Source: Apricaphanius iberus
Lineage: Eukaryota; Chordata; Actinopteri; Cyprinodontiformes; Aphaniidae
Length of the DNA stretch: 64,000 nt
Direction: 5' to 3'
NCBI GenBank assembly: GCA_028564705.1
Contig: JAPXFQ010001011.1
Location: 310,001-374,000 of the forward strand
Position numbers and translations under genes: made by a program. Shown here piece after piece: positions 46,118-57,600 of the stretch (position 1 is the stretch's first letter; the number at the start of each line of letters is the position of its first letter). The notes under the pieces were generated by a model. It made no database searches. It saw only the letters and a list, made by a program, of their open reading frames with translations, and was not told where the DNA came from.

Positions 46118-46393
46118 TCATTTCAGCTTCATGAATTCTATTTCTTTTCCTATTTTTGTGTTAGTTAAAAGTACTGAGAAAAAATATGCAGGTATACAGT
46201 TCTGAGCTTTTCCCAATGTACGTACTACATTAATAGGAAAAACAAAGCCCATCGTCGCTGCCAACATAACTAATAAAAAGGACATAACAGCATGGTGTCT
46301 AATCAAATATGCACAGTTAAATAACTGATCATTAGCAAGTGTAACTGCCTTGATAAAATCAGGAGTTATTCCAGTTGCTGGTGTAGGGTACAC
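46118..46393 (-). other. Uncharacterised 91-codon open frame
   Basis: I do not recognise this frame. It starts MYPTPATGITPDFIKAVTLA and contains one hydrophobic stretch (VMSFLLVMLAATMGFVFPI at about residues 35-53) long enough for a membrane segment, then ends with lysine-rich residues. Its codons are AT-rich like the surroundings. There is no sign of a promoter or splice context. It may be part of an unnamed transposon. Low confidence that it is a gene. Confidence 0.15.
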
Positions 46394-46658
46394 AGGTTTG
46401 GGAACACAACTCTAAGAAGCAAAAACATCATAAATATATTCTACAGTTGCAGTGTTCTCAGTAAAAGCATGCTGGAGTACTTTTTCTAGACATTTCTAGA
46501 CGTTTCTTCAATATAGTATATATCAATATAGTCGAGGTGTTGCTCGCTTGGATAATTATTCCCCATGGTTTTGGATGCTGAGCTTCTGGAAGAATTTTGC
46601 TCTTACTTTAAAAAAAAAAAAATGACTGTTTTTATGAGACATAAGAATGGTGATAATT

Positions 46659-47010
46659 AGGGATGCAACAATACCACTTTTTTCAAACCGACACAATGCA
46701 GAGACTTGAATCTGAGTACTTACTGATACTGAATAACAATACCGATACTTTTAAAACACAAAAAATACAATGAATTGGAAGACAGGTTTTATTTTCCTCT
46801 CTACTTGTTAGAACAATTGATGGTGATATAAATAAAAAAATTAAATATGAATAAAATGACCACAAAACATTTCATGTGAAATTTTTGCAGAGTTTCCACA
46901 TTTTAAGTGTTTGTTCATGGTATCGGTTAACTCACCAATGGCGATATGAGTACATTAGAACGGTATCAGCCCTGATATCCGACACCAGTATTGGTATCGG
47001 TGCATCCCTG
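46659..47010 (-). mobile_element. hAT-like MITE 'GATACCGATACTGGTATC', copy 2
   Basis: The ends TAGGGATGCAACAATACC (46659) and GGTATCGGTGCATCCCTG (to 47010) are inverted repeats of a short element common in fish. No clear 8-bp duplication remains. It lies about 2.3 kb from copy 1 and in the opposite orientation. Confidence 0.7.
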
Positions 47011-48634
47011 GGAGTGGCTAAGTAGAATATCAGAAGTTCAAACAATACATCAACTATGACCTCAAATCAGACAAGTTGAAAAAGGGCTTCGTGGATTCAG
47101 AGCTGGACCAAATAGCAAATAGAGCAGAAGAAGATTCAAACAATCTCTTTTTTCCATCATAATGGACAAGGATCATATCCCAGATTCCAACGTTTCTCTG
47201 CCAAGTTTTCAAACCACAGATATTTAAAGAGGAGCAGTAAGAGTGAATGAGTCGAATTTGCAGTTCTTGCCATAACCTAATGGCTTCATTGAGGACATGT
47301 TACTGTTTCATATGGTCTTTGCTGCCTGGATTTTGAGCTGTTAGCCATGATAGCCACGAGGCTGTCATACAGCTAGTCTTTGATCAGAGTCCTGTTCAGA
47401 TTCGTTGCGAGACTACTGCTACCAGAGATCCCTTTGGCTCGCAGCACCACCATACACTTTAATTCTTTAACGATACTTGGATGATACGATGCATGACAAC
47501 ATTAAATTTCCCTGTGGGAAACAAATAATATTTTTTTAGTTTTAATATTCGATTTCATGGCTTGAAACAGCTCTCAAAAATATGAGAGGAATGGACCAAG
47601 AATGGAGACCGCTTCCATTCGCCGACCTTGTTAACCTTTGGTGTGGTTCACACGAAACACGGAGTGCCGCTGTCTTCCACAGCAAACTCGTGCCATGCAT
47701 GAAGCGATCATCATAGAGTCAGGTCACACCAAGACACACAAGACAATCCAGTCAACTGTGAAAAAAAAGGCAATTTTTCTAAATAAAATACCGTAGTTTG
47801 CAAATGCGATCATATTTGTGTATCTAATAGACTATAGAGATGATACAAGGTGTCATAATGTTCAATATTATACCACTTTTATAAATAAAATAAATTATAA
47901 TCATTTTTAATTATTCTAAATGGTTTAGAGCAAAGAAATTGTCACTGAATGTCAAACTTTTTTATTATATGGTATTTGCTGGAAATAAAACAAAAGTGAT
48001 CAAATTAAAATCCATATTAGTAATGAAGAAATCTTGCAAGTTCGGTCAACGTGGTTTTTAGGAGTCATGATTAATGAAAACTTTGCTGGAAATATGAAAT
48101 TACACATGTCAGGAAAAAGGTTACAAAATCAATTGAGTTATTTTCATACTAATGCTCAAATTCACAGCTTCTCTACTAGACAAGCTTCAAATTTGCATCT
48201 TACACTATATAAAACATCATGTGAACAATTCTCAATCAGATTTCCTACTGGAATGCAAATTTTGACCCTGTGGAACCCTCCGTATATCTTCCTATATATA
48301 AAATAAATAAAAGTGTACAAACCTCCTAACAGAAAAATTGCATAATTGTTTTATCAGGTTATTTACTTACCTGTGATGAAAAAAAAAAAATAGCTCTGAA
48401 TAAACAACAGCTGAGCGGAAGCGCTTGTTGACTGTCGTGGAGAAATACGCGTCTGGTGTGAACAGGTGGGCAACGGATAGAGGGTGATTTCCCTGACAGT
48501 GCTGCTACCACGGCCAGTGTGAACCAGGCGTAAATCTCTCTGCTCTATGGTTCCTCCTTCTCTCTTAGTATTTTTACATGCAGCAAGAGAAAGTCGATTA
48601 TTATTACCTTTGTCCAACTAAAATCAGACTTTTG
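47011..48634. other. Non-coding stretch with unnamed repeat texture
   Basis: A retroelement-like tail (AATTTCCCTGTGGGAAACAA) lies near 47505. 47640-47750 and 48390-48540 share the wording GTGTGAAC/GTTCACAC and may be ends of an unnamed MITE. No gene is supported. Confidence 0.3.
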
Positions 48635-48700
48635 AAATGCATGCAAAGATGCATGGATCAATAAAGTATTTTTGAATAGAATTGAATTGAATACACCTAA
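48635..48700 (+). repeat. LINE-type 3' tail fragment
   Basis: GGATCAATAAAGTATTTTTG followed by AATAGAATTGAATTGAA is the form of a fish non-LTR retroelement 3' tail. Nothing upstream is readable as protein. Confidence 0.45.
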
Positions 48701-50305
48701 TTCCGGCTTGAATCGAACCGAAGTGGAGTGTGAGAAGCTCGACTAAGCTAACCAGATAATGCGATTGGGAATTGTAGTTCTCTGCAACCAAATAAAAAAT
48801 TATACTGTTTTAATACTGTAAGACTTTGTTACATTTTAACTTCATAGTGAAGAGGTTTTGTGGATTGTGTATTGCTAAACTCAGCTCAATGTATTAATGT
48901 TGTTTCTTTGTTCAGTGGCCCGTTTGCAGGGTCTAACAACTGCTCTGTCATTCCTCCTAAGCCAAAGCAAATATTTTATTAGGCTGAGAAAGGCTGTCAC
49001 TCCTAAATATGTATTACTAGTGCAAAGTCTAACTTGTTTGCTTCCCTTCTGAGGGGCTCAGTAGCCCAAAGCTGATGCTTGCAATTCTTACGGTGTCCCA
49101 ATTATTATTATTATTATGAAGCCCTGCAGAAAGGCTTTACTTCTTTGGATCATGTCTACTTAATTATGCCCACACTTTTTCTTTGCAAACATATTTTTGG
49201 GGAGGGAATGATAGCTGGATGACGTCTAAGTCTTTTGCCCCCCCCACCAATAAATGTGATGGCAGTTTAATAGCTGGGTCTTCTCTGGCAGATACACACA
49301 AAAGCTGTTCATTGAGTGCGGTGGGTTGGGGCTCTTACCATTGTGAGTAATGTGGCCTCCGCCCCCCCATAAGAGCCAAGCAAAATAGATCATCAGATAG
49401 TCCTTCTGAGCCTTCTGACTGTTTATCTACGCTTCAGGGCCCTGTGGAGAGCATGATGTATCTGTAGTGATCAGTTAAAACCACAGAGATGATGGACTAA
49501 TGAATCAAGGACTGCATTAATCACATCACAGCTTTCACGGAAAAGACAAATGGAATTGCAAAAGTTCCTTGCTAATGATGAAGTACTAACAATTTGCTGG
49601 CGGACAAGAGGAGATGGGAAAATTACACACACAGGTTTCATGCATAATCTAGGAAGATATTAATATTTCACCCTTCTAACCCGGCCTCCAACCCAACGTG
49701 GCTGCCTTTAGAGGCATAATCAAAATTCATTACCAGTCGAGCCGACATGATTAAACAGAACAGAGGCTGAGTTCAGAGCTTCAACACTGCGGCACGCGCT
49801 GGCTGCCACTCAGAGGCGTCTCCACCCCCTTCATCATTCACAAACCGCCGCCCGCCCCCACGCCCCGGCGTGGCCTCTCCCGCTCACGCAGATCCAAATC
49901 AGCATTTCACGACCGGCCTCACATCTCTGACCACATGTCGGCTCCGCTTGTGCCTTTATCTGTCAGTCATGTGAATCCCAGAGGAGCAGTTCATCTCTGA
50001 ACAAACCTCAGTTGTGTCCTGCTTTCTCTCAGTTTGGATAAAGAGAAAGTGGTGGATTCCTGCTCGTTTATCATGTCTGTTATACACTGAAGTAACACCA
50101 CAGTACCGACCACATCTATCAGAACCCTTGGTAGAGACACTAAAATAAAATTTGATTGTGTTATTATAATATTAAATAAAAACATGTTTGAATCAATTAT
50201 TTCTGATAAAATAAAATGATACACCTGGTGTCAAGATTTTGCATAATTTGCTAAAAGAACAGACTTCTCATATTACAACACACAAGGTTGGAGAAGAGAC
50301 TGTAT
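48701..50305. other. Repeat-poor stretch, candidate conserved non-coding DNA
   Basis: 49240-49990 is free of repeat signatures and rich in homeodomain-type TAAT words (GGACTAATGAATCAAGGACTG near 49495; TGCTAATGATGAAGTACTAAC near 49571). It ends in a GC-rich block (49780-49920). This texture resembles conserved regulatory DNA, but conservation cannot be tested here. Confidence 0.35.
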
Positions 50306-50960
50306 CTTTGCTGAAACTTTCCAGATTATCTTTAAATTCTTTTGGACTTTTTTATGTGATTTTGTTCCTTTAATGACATTCTCCAAATCCTCCTATGGAT
50401 CTTCCAGAAGGTCTCTTGCAAATTTTAGAAAAGCCTTAGCATGTGCTGGCTTAAGCAGGGGGACCTTTTAAGTGCTGCAAGATTTTAATCTGTGATGGCG
50501 TAGTGTGTTACTAATGGTAATCTTTGTTACTGTGGACCCAGCTCTCTTTAGCTCATTGACTAGTTCTCTTTGCGTAGTTTTGAGCTGTTTCCTCATCGTT
50601 CTGAAGGTCATGTGTACTGCATGAGATGAGGTTGTTAGGGATTATGTATTTATTTATTTATTATAATAAATGCTCCAGGCGCTGATCTTTTCTCACCAAG
50701 CTGTTTGCTAATTGTAGATTGGCTCATCCCAGCCTGTGCAGGTGTAAAATCATGTCCCCTGTGTTCCTAGACGGCTCTCTGGTCTTGTCCATGGTGGAGG
50801 TTAGAGTCTGACTTTGAAGGTGTGGATATGTGTCTTTTATACAGATAATAACTTTAAACAGGTGCTATTAATATATGTAACATGGGGAGGATGGAAGAGC
50901 TTTTTAGGAAGAAGTAACATAACAACCAGTGGTGGGTAAATACTTCTTTGACCCATTGTA
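50306..50960 (-). pseudogene. Tc1-like transposase relic, N-terminal half
   Basis: On the minus strand the start MDKTREPSRNTGD lies at about 50790. It is followed by a broken helix-turn-helix (LQLANSLVRK near 50690-50720), the QRELVNELKRAGSTVTKITI region (about 50510-50570), the KPAHAKAF-like segment near 50440 and the LLEDP-like segment near 50400. Stops are frequent. The leader keeps TTTATACAGATAATAACTTTAAACAGGTGC words. The C-terminal half is absent; a matching C-terminal half of a similar element lies at 7040-7705. Confidence 0.75.
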
Positions 50961-51129
50961 TCCCTCTAGATAGTAAGGAAGATTTAAGACCCATTTAAAT
51001 TTTCCACCCTTTGTTTCAATGCAGCCATTTGCTAAAATCAAAAAAAGTTAATTTTATTTCTTATTAATGTACACTCAGCCCCCCATCTTGACAGAAAAAA
51101 GCAGAAATGTAGAAATGTTGCACATTTAA
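50961..51129. other. Tc1-type terminal region, decayed
   Basis: Words such as CAGAAATGTAGAAATGTTGC belong to terminal regions of Tc1-type elements, either the end of the relic to the left or the start of the one to the right. The boundary is unclear. Confidence 0.3.
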
Positions 51130-51347
51130 CAAAAAAGAAAGAATACCCTGTGCAGTGACATTCATATTTAACTCACATGCTGTCCATTTCTTCTGATCCT
51201 CATTGAGATGGTTCTGCTCCTTCAAAAGAGTCCAGCTGTGTTTAATTTAACTGATTGGACTTGATTAGGAGATGCACATACCTGCTATACAAGACCTTAC
51301 ATTTCACAGTGCATGTCAGACCAAATGAGAATCATGAGGTCGAAGGT
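51130..51347 (+). mobile_element. Tc1-like element, 5' leader only (family 4)
   Basis: GAGTCCAGCTGTGTTTAATTT, then TGATTGGACTTGATTAGG, then ACAGTGCATGTCAGACCAAATG match the leader of a common vertebrate Tc1 family. The transposase start is at 51336 (ATGAGGTCGAAGG) and is cut off after a few codons by unrelated sequence. Confidence 0.7.
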
Positions 51348-52030
51348 GACATGATTTGGTTTCAGGACTCAGATTCACAACACCAGACAGAGTAGACAAA
51401 TTATGTTCTCTTAAAAGAAGTTTTATTTTGCAAAGATCTTTGGGTCGTCTCGTGAGGAACCGGGAAACCAAGTAGAAGAGTCTGAACTGCAAGAGGAGTA
51501 GTTATTGAGGTTAACTGAATGTAGATAATCTGGAGATATGATGTTGGAAGTAGGAGTCTTGTAGCCTATAAAAGTGATGCTTGGAGGAAGGAAGTATGAA
51601 AAGGAGGTCTGTGGTTGGCTGGAGGTGAGTGTGGGGTCCGCTAACTGTCTTTGCCCTTCTAACGTGGATGGCTCAGAGGAATCTGTAGGATTTCCAGGAT
51701 CGGCGGCAGTGAAGGTAAGTACTCTTTCTCTGCAGGTGAAGGTGTTTCTGGGCGGACAGGCAAGCAGCTTGATGACAGCGAAGGTGAAGTTGAGTGTTGT
51801 TGAGGTTAATGTGAGGGGAGTGGTGCAGAGGCTGACCAGACTGGAACCAAACTAATAAATAGTTTTTGCTTGGAAGGTTCCAGAGAAAGATCATGGAAAT
51901 CCAGGAAGGATCTATGAGGAGAGCAAGAAGGTAAGTACAGAGTTTCTCAAAACTAGAGCAGAGTTTCTTACTTGGAAAATCAGAAAATAACATCCCCATG
52001 TACCACGCTAGAAGCGAGAACCGCCTGGTG
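51348..52030. other. Unidentified GC-richer repeat-like block
   Basis: This block truncates the Tc1 leader on its left and meets repeat B on its right, so it is probably an insertion. It is G-rich on the plus strand, with frames of 93 codons (plus, 51574-51855) and 147 codons (minus, 51673-52116), neither of which I recognise; the second runs into repeat B. A TGAC.../...TGACA edge pair (51349 and 52036) is suggestive of an LTR, but no target duplication was found. Confidence 0.35.
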
Positions 52031-52034
52031 TCAA

Positions 52035-53220
52035 CTGACAGAATTTGATTCAGGTTATTTATATAGTGCCAATTCACAACATATGTCATCTCAAGACACT
52101 TTTCAAGAAAAGTCAATTCAGTGCAAAGTATAAACAGTTAAACAGTTAAAAGTTTTCTATGTAATGAATCCCAACATATTGCGTTAAGTCGGTGATGTGA
52201 AGTTGTGCCCCGCTCATGCAATCCCTTAGCAATCCCTCATACTGAGCAAGCATTTAGCGACAGTGGAGAGGAACGAATCGGAAGAATCCTCCAGCAGAAC
52301 CTGGCTCAGTACATGTGGTCATGGCCATCTGGGAATTTAAGAAGAAAGAGCAGAGACGGAGAAAGAACAAAATGAACTGATGTACTGTAAGAGTACTTTC
52401 TTCATTAAAGAAAGTAAAAAGTCGACAAAAGTATATGGAGGATGTCCGGTCACTAAGAGCATCATCTGAGCCGATGCTCCCCATCCAAAGGAGTGTTGTA
52501 GCTGAGCAAGATACCAGACCAGGTGTAGCTTCTATGGAGATAAAAACATGTAGAAAAAAAGGTGAACAGTTGAAACAACAGCAAAAAACATGCATCTGGA
52601 GAATAGTAGAAGAGAAATGTAGCAGGGCAAAGAAAGTGGTCAGTCTGTCCTCCAACATTCTAAGCCTATAGCAGCATAACTACAGAGATTGCCCAGAATA
52701 ACCTAAGCCATTCTACTACAAGCTTTATCAAAAAGGTAGGTTTTAAGCCTAGTCTTAAAAATAGAGTTTCTGCCTCACTGACTAAAACTGGGAGCAGGTT
52801 CCACTGGAGATGAGACTGATAACTAAAAGATCTGCCTCTAATTTTTCTGTTGTTGCCATTTATATGCTCACATACAGGACTTGATTCGCAACAATTTTCT
52901 CAAGGATTTTGGATAAAATAGGAAGGTTAGATATAGGTCTGTAATTAACTAAGTCATTTTGATTAAGGGAGGATTTCTTAAGAAATTTTAAAGCAATTTT
53001 AAGACCCTATATAATTTTCCATTAATAATTTGGCTGGGATTGGGTCTAACATAAAGTTCTAGTTTCAGATGAAGCTAATATTTTTGATCATTCCAAAAAA
53101 ACGAAAGAATCAAAACAGTACAAACACAAACATGGTTCTACAATTCTCTCCAATGCTGCCTCAATTACTGAGAGAGAAGTTATCATGTTTGAGAGAATGC
53201 CAATGATTTCATTTTTAAGA
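52035..53220 (-). repeat. Interspersed repeat 'B', copy 2
   Basis: This is the reverse-orientation partner of 10880-11615. Shared phrases are GCACTTTTCAAG-type edge sequence (52100), CTCATACTGAGCAAGCATTT (52235), GAGCAAGATACCAGACCAGG (52503) and the linker near 52690. It also includes words typical of fish LINE-related 3' regions at 52720-52870 and 52900-53010 (GTTTTAAGCCTAGTCTTAAA; AGGTCTGTAATTAACTAAG). No protein is readable in the sense direction of its tail. Confidence 0.65.
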
Positions 53221-53224
53221 GTTA

Positions 53225-53362
53225 ATTTATTTTAGATTCCTCCCAATGAGCTGGCCCAAGTGGCTGGGGAGAGGGAAGTCTGGGTCTCTTTGCTCAGGCT
53301 TATGCCTCCACAAGCTGACCCTGGTTAAGCAGAAGAGGATGGATGAGTGGATGGATTTCCAT
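53225..53362 (+). mobile_element. Rex3/RTE-type LINE 3' end
   Basis: This encodes the last residues of an RTE reverse transcriptase, PNELAQVAGEREVWVSLLRL followed by MPPQADPG and a stop. It ends in the GATGGATGAGTGGATGGAT tail characteristic of Rex3-type elements. It is only the extreme 3' end and probably unrelated to the RTE pieces at 7.7-10.9 kb. Confidence 0.8.
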
Positions 53363-53804
53363 AAAATCATCACTGCTTGAAGCCGGGGAAATAGTTTGAT
53401 CAACAGAGGTATGACTCTTTGTAAGTCTGACAACTGTACTAAAAGAATGTTACACTTACACTTTGATATCATTAATTTTAATAACTATGGATATGGCACA
53501 AGACTGCTAGAAATGCAGGTGATTTTATTGCACTAGTGGCTATTCCTGAGTGGTTTCACACTAGAAATTTTCCTTGCTCCGAAATAAAACTATTTCTTAA
53601 AGTATTTGTTATTAGAAATCAATATAAAAAAAGGTTTATTGTGCCTTTCTGAATATTGTATTTGGGTTTGGTTCTCCTGTAATGTGAGTATGTATATTTT
53701 TACATATATGAATGGGACTCATTTTAAAAAATCTGACTTCGAAACAAAGTGTCATTTAAGCATACTTTCAGAACGTTGTCTTTTAAAAAAAAGATTCTTA
53801 ATTT
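53363..53804. other. AT-rich non-coding stretch
   Basis: No gene or repeat is recognised. Confidence 0.3.
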
Positions 53805-54347
53805 AGGGTGACCATATTTGGATTTTTTCAGGACACTTACCTTTTTCAGTGGACACTTTCCTCAGCCTTGACTTCTGATTTTTTTATTTTAAAGCATGCA
53901 TTCTCTGTGGTTAGAAACGATAGTTAAATAACAAACTTCTAAAAGGCTTTCATGACTACAAAAATGACTTATAATAATGCTAGAAATAATTAGTCTCCTG
54001 AGTTAGAAATTTTATCAGTACCAATAATAGTTTACTTTTTAATTGACAAAATGAAACACAAATCTGAAATATTATGATAATTTTTTTCTATTCAGTATAA
54101 TAAAAGTAAAAAGAAGCAGTCTCAAAAAGACAATAAAAACTGTGTAAACTTAGTGTTTCATTTTTTTAATTCACCCTCCTCAGTCAATTTACAAGTGTAA
54201 TCTCACTTTGCACAGCATTATTAAAGTTTCTATGGCCACATCAGCTGTGGGATCTGTCGTTCTGCATACATCGGACATGTCATTTTAAGTATGGTCCCCT
54301 GATCAATGATGAAAAACCACTTGAGAGTGCAGTGGATGGTCACCCTA
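53805..54347. mobile_element. Non-autonomous DNA element with AGGGTGACCAT ends
   Basis: AGGGTGACCAT at 53805 and ATGGTCACCCT ending at 54346 are perfect 11-bp inverted repeats about 540 bp apart, a layout common to fish hAT-like non-autonomous elements. I could not find a clean target duplication. No protein is encoded. Confidence 0.6.
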
Positions 54348-55392
54348 CATGCCTAGCTCTCACTTGTGCATCATTTTAATATAAGTACCAGGAAATCATG
54401 CTCAAACAATTGTACCACATTGATTGTAATGCAAACTGTGATATTTTATTAGCTTGCTTATTTTTCTATAATTAATTAATCGCAATTGAAGAATTAAATT
54501 CCTGACCCCTAATATATATATAGAGAGATAATTAAATGACATAATGGTGTGAAAGTTCTTTTTCTGCTCATGATGTAGTACAACTGTGTACATTCCACAA
54601 TGTTGCTCCCCATATGCATGAACTATTTAAAACAAAAGTGACACACACTGTACATCAAAGATGAGGCATAACTTGATGCTACACAAAATTACAGGAAACA
54701 GTAGAAACAGTCTAACAGCATTTTTAGGATTTCCTGTATCTGTGTGCTGAGAATAGTGGACAGTTAATTTCTGTCTATCTGCACATCACTTCCTTCGAGT
54801 AGAGGGAAAAGTAAAGTTGGTGCCATTTTATTGTGAGCTGGGGTCAATTTTGTCTGCTCCTTGGCTTTGATGACTTCTCCAGTTTTTAATCTATTTTCAT
54901 CACACTTTAGGGAGCTGTCCTTTTGCTCTTTATTCATTAACTCTAGGATCAGATGTTAAGTTAATGTGTTTGATGGGGAATAAAACAGAATATATATATA
55001 TATGTGTATTGTATCTGTCATTTTCTTTCTATCTCCCTTATGACTTCTTAATCCATCTGAATGCACAGAAGATAATGTTTTGGGCAAAATAACATAAGAG
55101 GAAAGATAGACTCCCAAGGACCAGTATCTTTATTGCTTGGAGGATAAACGGATTATGTCAGCCATTTTCTGCTGCTGACAGCTTTTCTTATTAACCGATT
55201 TTATTTTTAATCTGCCAAGGAAGAAATGCGGTTTTATGTCACAATAAAACGCTGGTCACATCTAATGCTGCCCTCAAACAAACAGATTTCACAAAGCCAT
55301 GCTGGGATATTTGAAATAACTTTAAAAGAGGGGGTCTTTTTTGAGGTGGGGGGAGGGGTTATAAAGAAAAGAAGGAAGTGGGGAAAGCGCGT

Positions 55393-55416
55393 GGGTTGGG
55401 GTGGGGGTGGGGGGGG
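55393..55416 (+). other. G-quadruplex-type motif
   Basis: Four consecutive G runs of three or more, separated by loops of one to two bases (GGGTTGGGGTGGGGGTGG and onward). This fits the standard G-quadruplex pattern on the plus strand. A second G-rich run lies just upstream at 55349-55358. Confidence 0.7.
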
Positions 55417-56151
55417 TCTTCATCAACATGCTTGTTCAGTAAGGAGAGTAGAATATTTTTTTAAGTCCTTCACACTTGTATTCTTCTTTTTAAATATGTC
55501 TTTCCTTTTTTGCTGATCTCTGTAAAAAAAAAACGGCCTCCATCATGGCAGAATAGATTGTGTGTGGGCTTCCTGCTGTGTCCATTCACACAGCCTTGTA
55601 TTTGGTAAACACACAAAAAAGGCACAGATGCTTGACTTACGGCAAAATATTTACAAGAGGGCAAAATTTAAAGAGTGGGGGAGAGAAAAAAAATGGACAC
55701 TCCTGTTCCTTTTTCCGTCTCTGAAATCAGGCTGGATATCTCAGGTGTTCCCTGCTCATCTCCCCTTCTGCCAGGAGATTCTAGGGATCATCTAAAATGA
55801 AACCATTTGGCCAGGTTTGTATGGAGGGGGGTGAGGCAGTGTTGGCTGTGTGGTGCCATGGAGCTATCATTAACCTCAGGGCTTTAGCACTCCCTGCTCT
55901 CTCATTTCATGCTCGTGATCTAAGGGTGTGAATTAGCCATTGCCCCCAGCAATCCAACTTAGTTACCGGCTGGACAACATGAAAGCAATACACAGAGCTG
56001 CATAAAGAATCGTCTCAGAGCCCCCTCCTCCCTCCACACCCTACATCCTTACCTTCTACCGGGTGACTGAGGCGAGGATGCTGATAGGGTACTCATGTCC
56101 TGTCCATATTTGAAAAGTCACAGATTTGCCACAGTCTGAACGGTGAAGTTA

Positions 56152-56255
56152 CTACATACATTCATACATACATACATACATACATACATACATACATACA
56201 TACATACATACATACATACATACAGTACATACATACATACATACATACATACATA
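56152..56255. repeat. (CATA)n microsatellite
   Basis: About 25 tetranucleotide units with a single interruption (CAGT near 56223). Confidence 0.95.
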
Positions 56256-56779
56256 GGTTAGGATAAGTAAATGTAGAAATGTACATTGGCACATTTTTAC
56301 CCTTTAGACAAACAAAAAACAAATGCAATGAGAATGATCCATAAACTCTTTAAGAATAGAAATCTTATCTCTCTGAATACATTTCTCAGTATCAATCAGG
56401 CTGTTGTGTCTGGGTCTCAGAGATTTGTCAGAGAACGTTAGTGAAAAAAAAAAAAATACAGCATCAAGAAGACCAAGGAAAACAGCCGACAGGATGGAAA
56501 AGAAGTTGTGGAGAGGTTTAAAGCAGAGTTAGGGACCACAGCTACGCATGAATAACTGAGATTTGTGTATACTTGTCTAAAATGTGAATAACTGCTTATT
56601 TAAATCTTTTGAACATCACATATACCTTAATATGCATTAATATGTACTCTGGAATACCACAGGAGTAAATATACATTGTCTTTCTTATCTCCATTCTTGT
56701 CGGTACAGCTAATTATTACCAAAGAAAATAAATGCCGATCCAGGATTGGCTACTCCATGCTAGCCAAAAGTGTGTTAGC

Positions 56780-57480
56780 TAAAGCCAAGTTAATACTTCT
56801 CCGACTGCAAATTTGCACTCAGATGCAGATGTGCTGATGGAGACATTTTTTTCGTTTATGGTTCTCCGTTTCTTTCTCTCTGTTCTGCATTGATTTTTCT
56901 GCGCTCAAAGCAATTCTTGACCAGGACAGCAGGGGGTGCTGACTTTTCATGGTGTCGTCTGCCTACCATTGCAGTGTAGTTTCAGTTTTTTCTTCAGCCT
57001 GTGAACGTATTTCCCTCCTCAAGGAGCAATGGACAAAAGAGAGTAAGTTTTGATTAGGCTGTAAAGCTTTTTACTAGAAGTGCAGCTCATATAATATTCT
57101 AAAAACACATGGAAACAAACACAGCAGTCTTTTTTTTTCCTGCAGTTCCTTGTCTTCAAAATTGGCTAAAGACCAGATTAGATAAATTATCCGTTCAATA
57201 TAAAGCATGCAGTGCCCAAAAGCTGCATTAACTACTGATTACAGCGACTATAGAACCCTGTTTTGGTGATGCGATCTCTGGCTTTTGGTGAACTGTCCAA
57301 TCACAGGCATACGCTGTCCGTTGACGGAGACTGATAGTTAAAAAATGTGGCTTGTCTCTTTCTGTCCTTGTGCATGTGACGGAGAGCCCTTGCGTCGACG
57401 GATAATGTCGTTGCATCAATCAATCAATCTCCCTCAAAACGTAGAAGAATAAACTGGCCTTAAGTGACCTTCAGCCTAGG
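56780..57480. repeat. Interspersed repeat 'D', copy 2
   Basis: See copy 1 at 41401-42190. Shared phrases here are GACAGCAGGGGGTGC at 56927, GTCTGCCTAC at 56957, and TGTCCTTGTGCATG with GAGCCCTTG at 57363-57391. Orientation is the same as copy 1. Confidence 0.5.
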
Positions 57481-57600
57481 TACTTCAGCTTCCCAATGTA
57501 TAATTTCTTTCAAATATATAGTTACACATATATAAAAAAGAAATCTTTGAATCTTCCTCAAAAAAATCCACAAATCAATGAAATCGGAACAGTGAATGGG

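Larger units (their letters stand above)
54348..56779. other. Repeat-poor stretch with G-rich and CATA tracts
   Basis: No gene is supported. 54750-55330 and 55550-56110 look single-copy. The tracts at 55393-55416 (G-quadruplex-type) and 56152-56255 (CATA)n are listed separately. The 96-codon frame at 55226-55516 runs through the G tract and is not supported. Confidence 0.35.

Noticed and set aside
51349..52036. LTR with TGAC...TGACA ends
   Set aside because: No matching target duplication and no primer site; kept only as an unidentified block.
51673..52116. 147-codon minus-strand frame
   Set aside because: It crosses from an unidentified block into repeat B and has no recognisable domain.
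56152..56255. CRISPR-like array
   Set aside because: It is a plain (CATA)n microsatellite without spacers, in vertebrate-type DNA.
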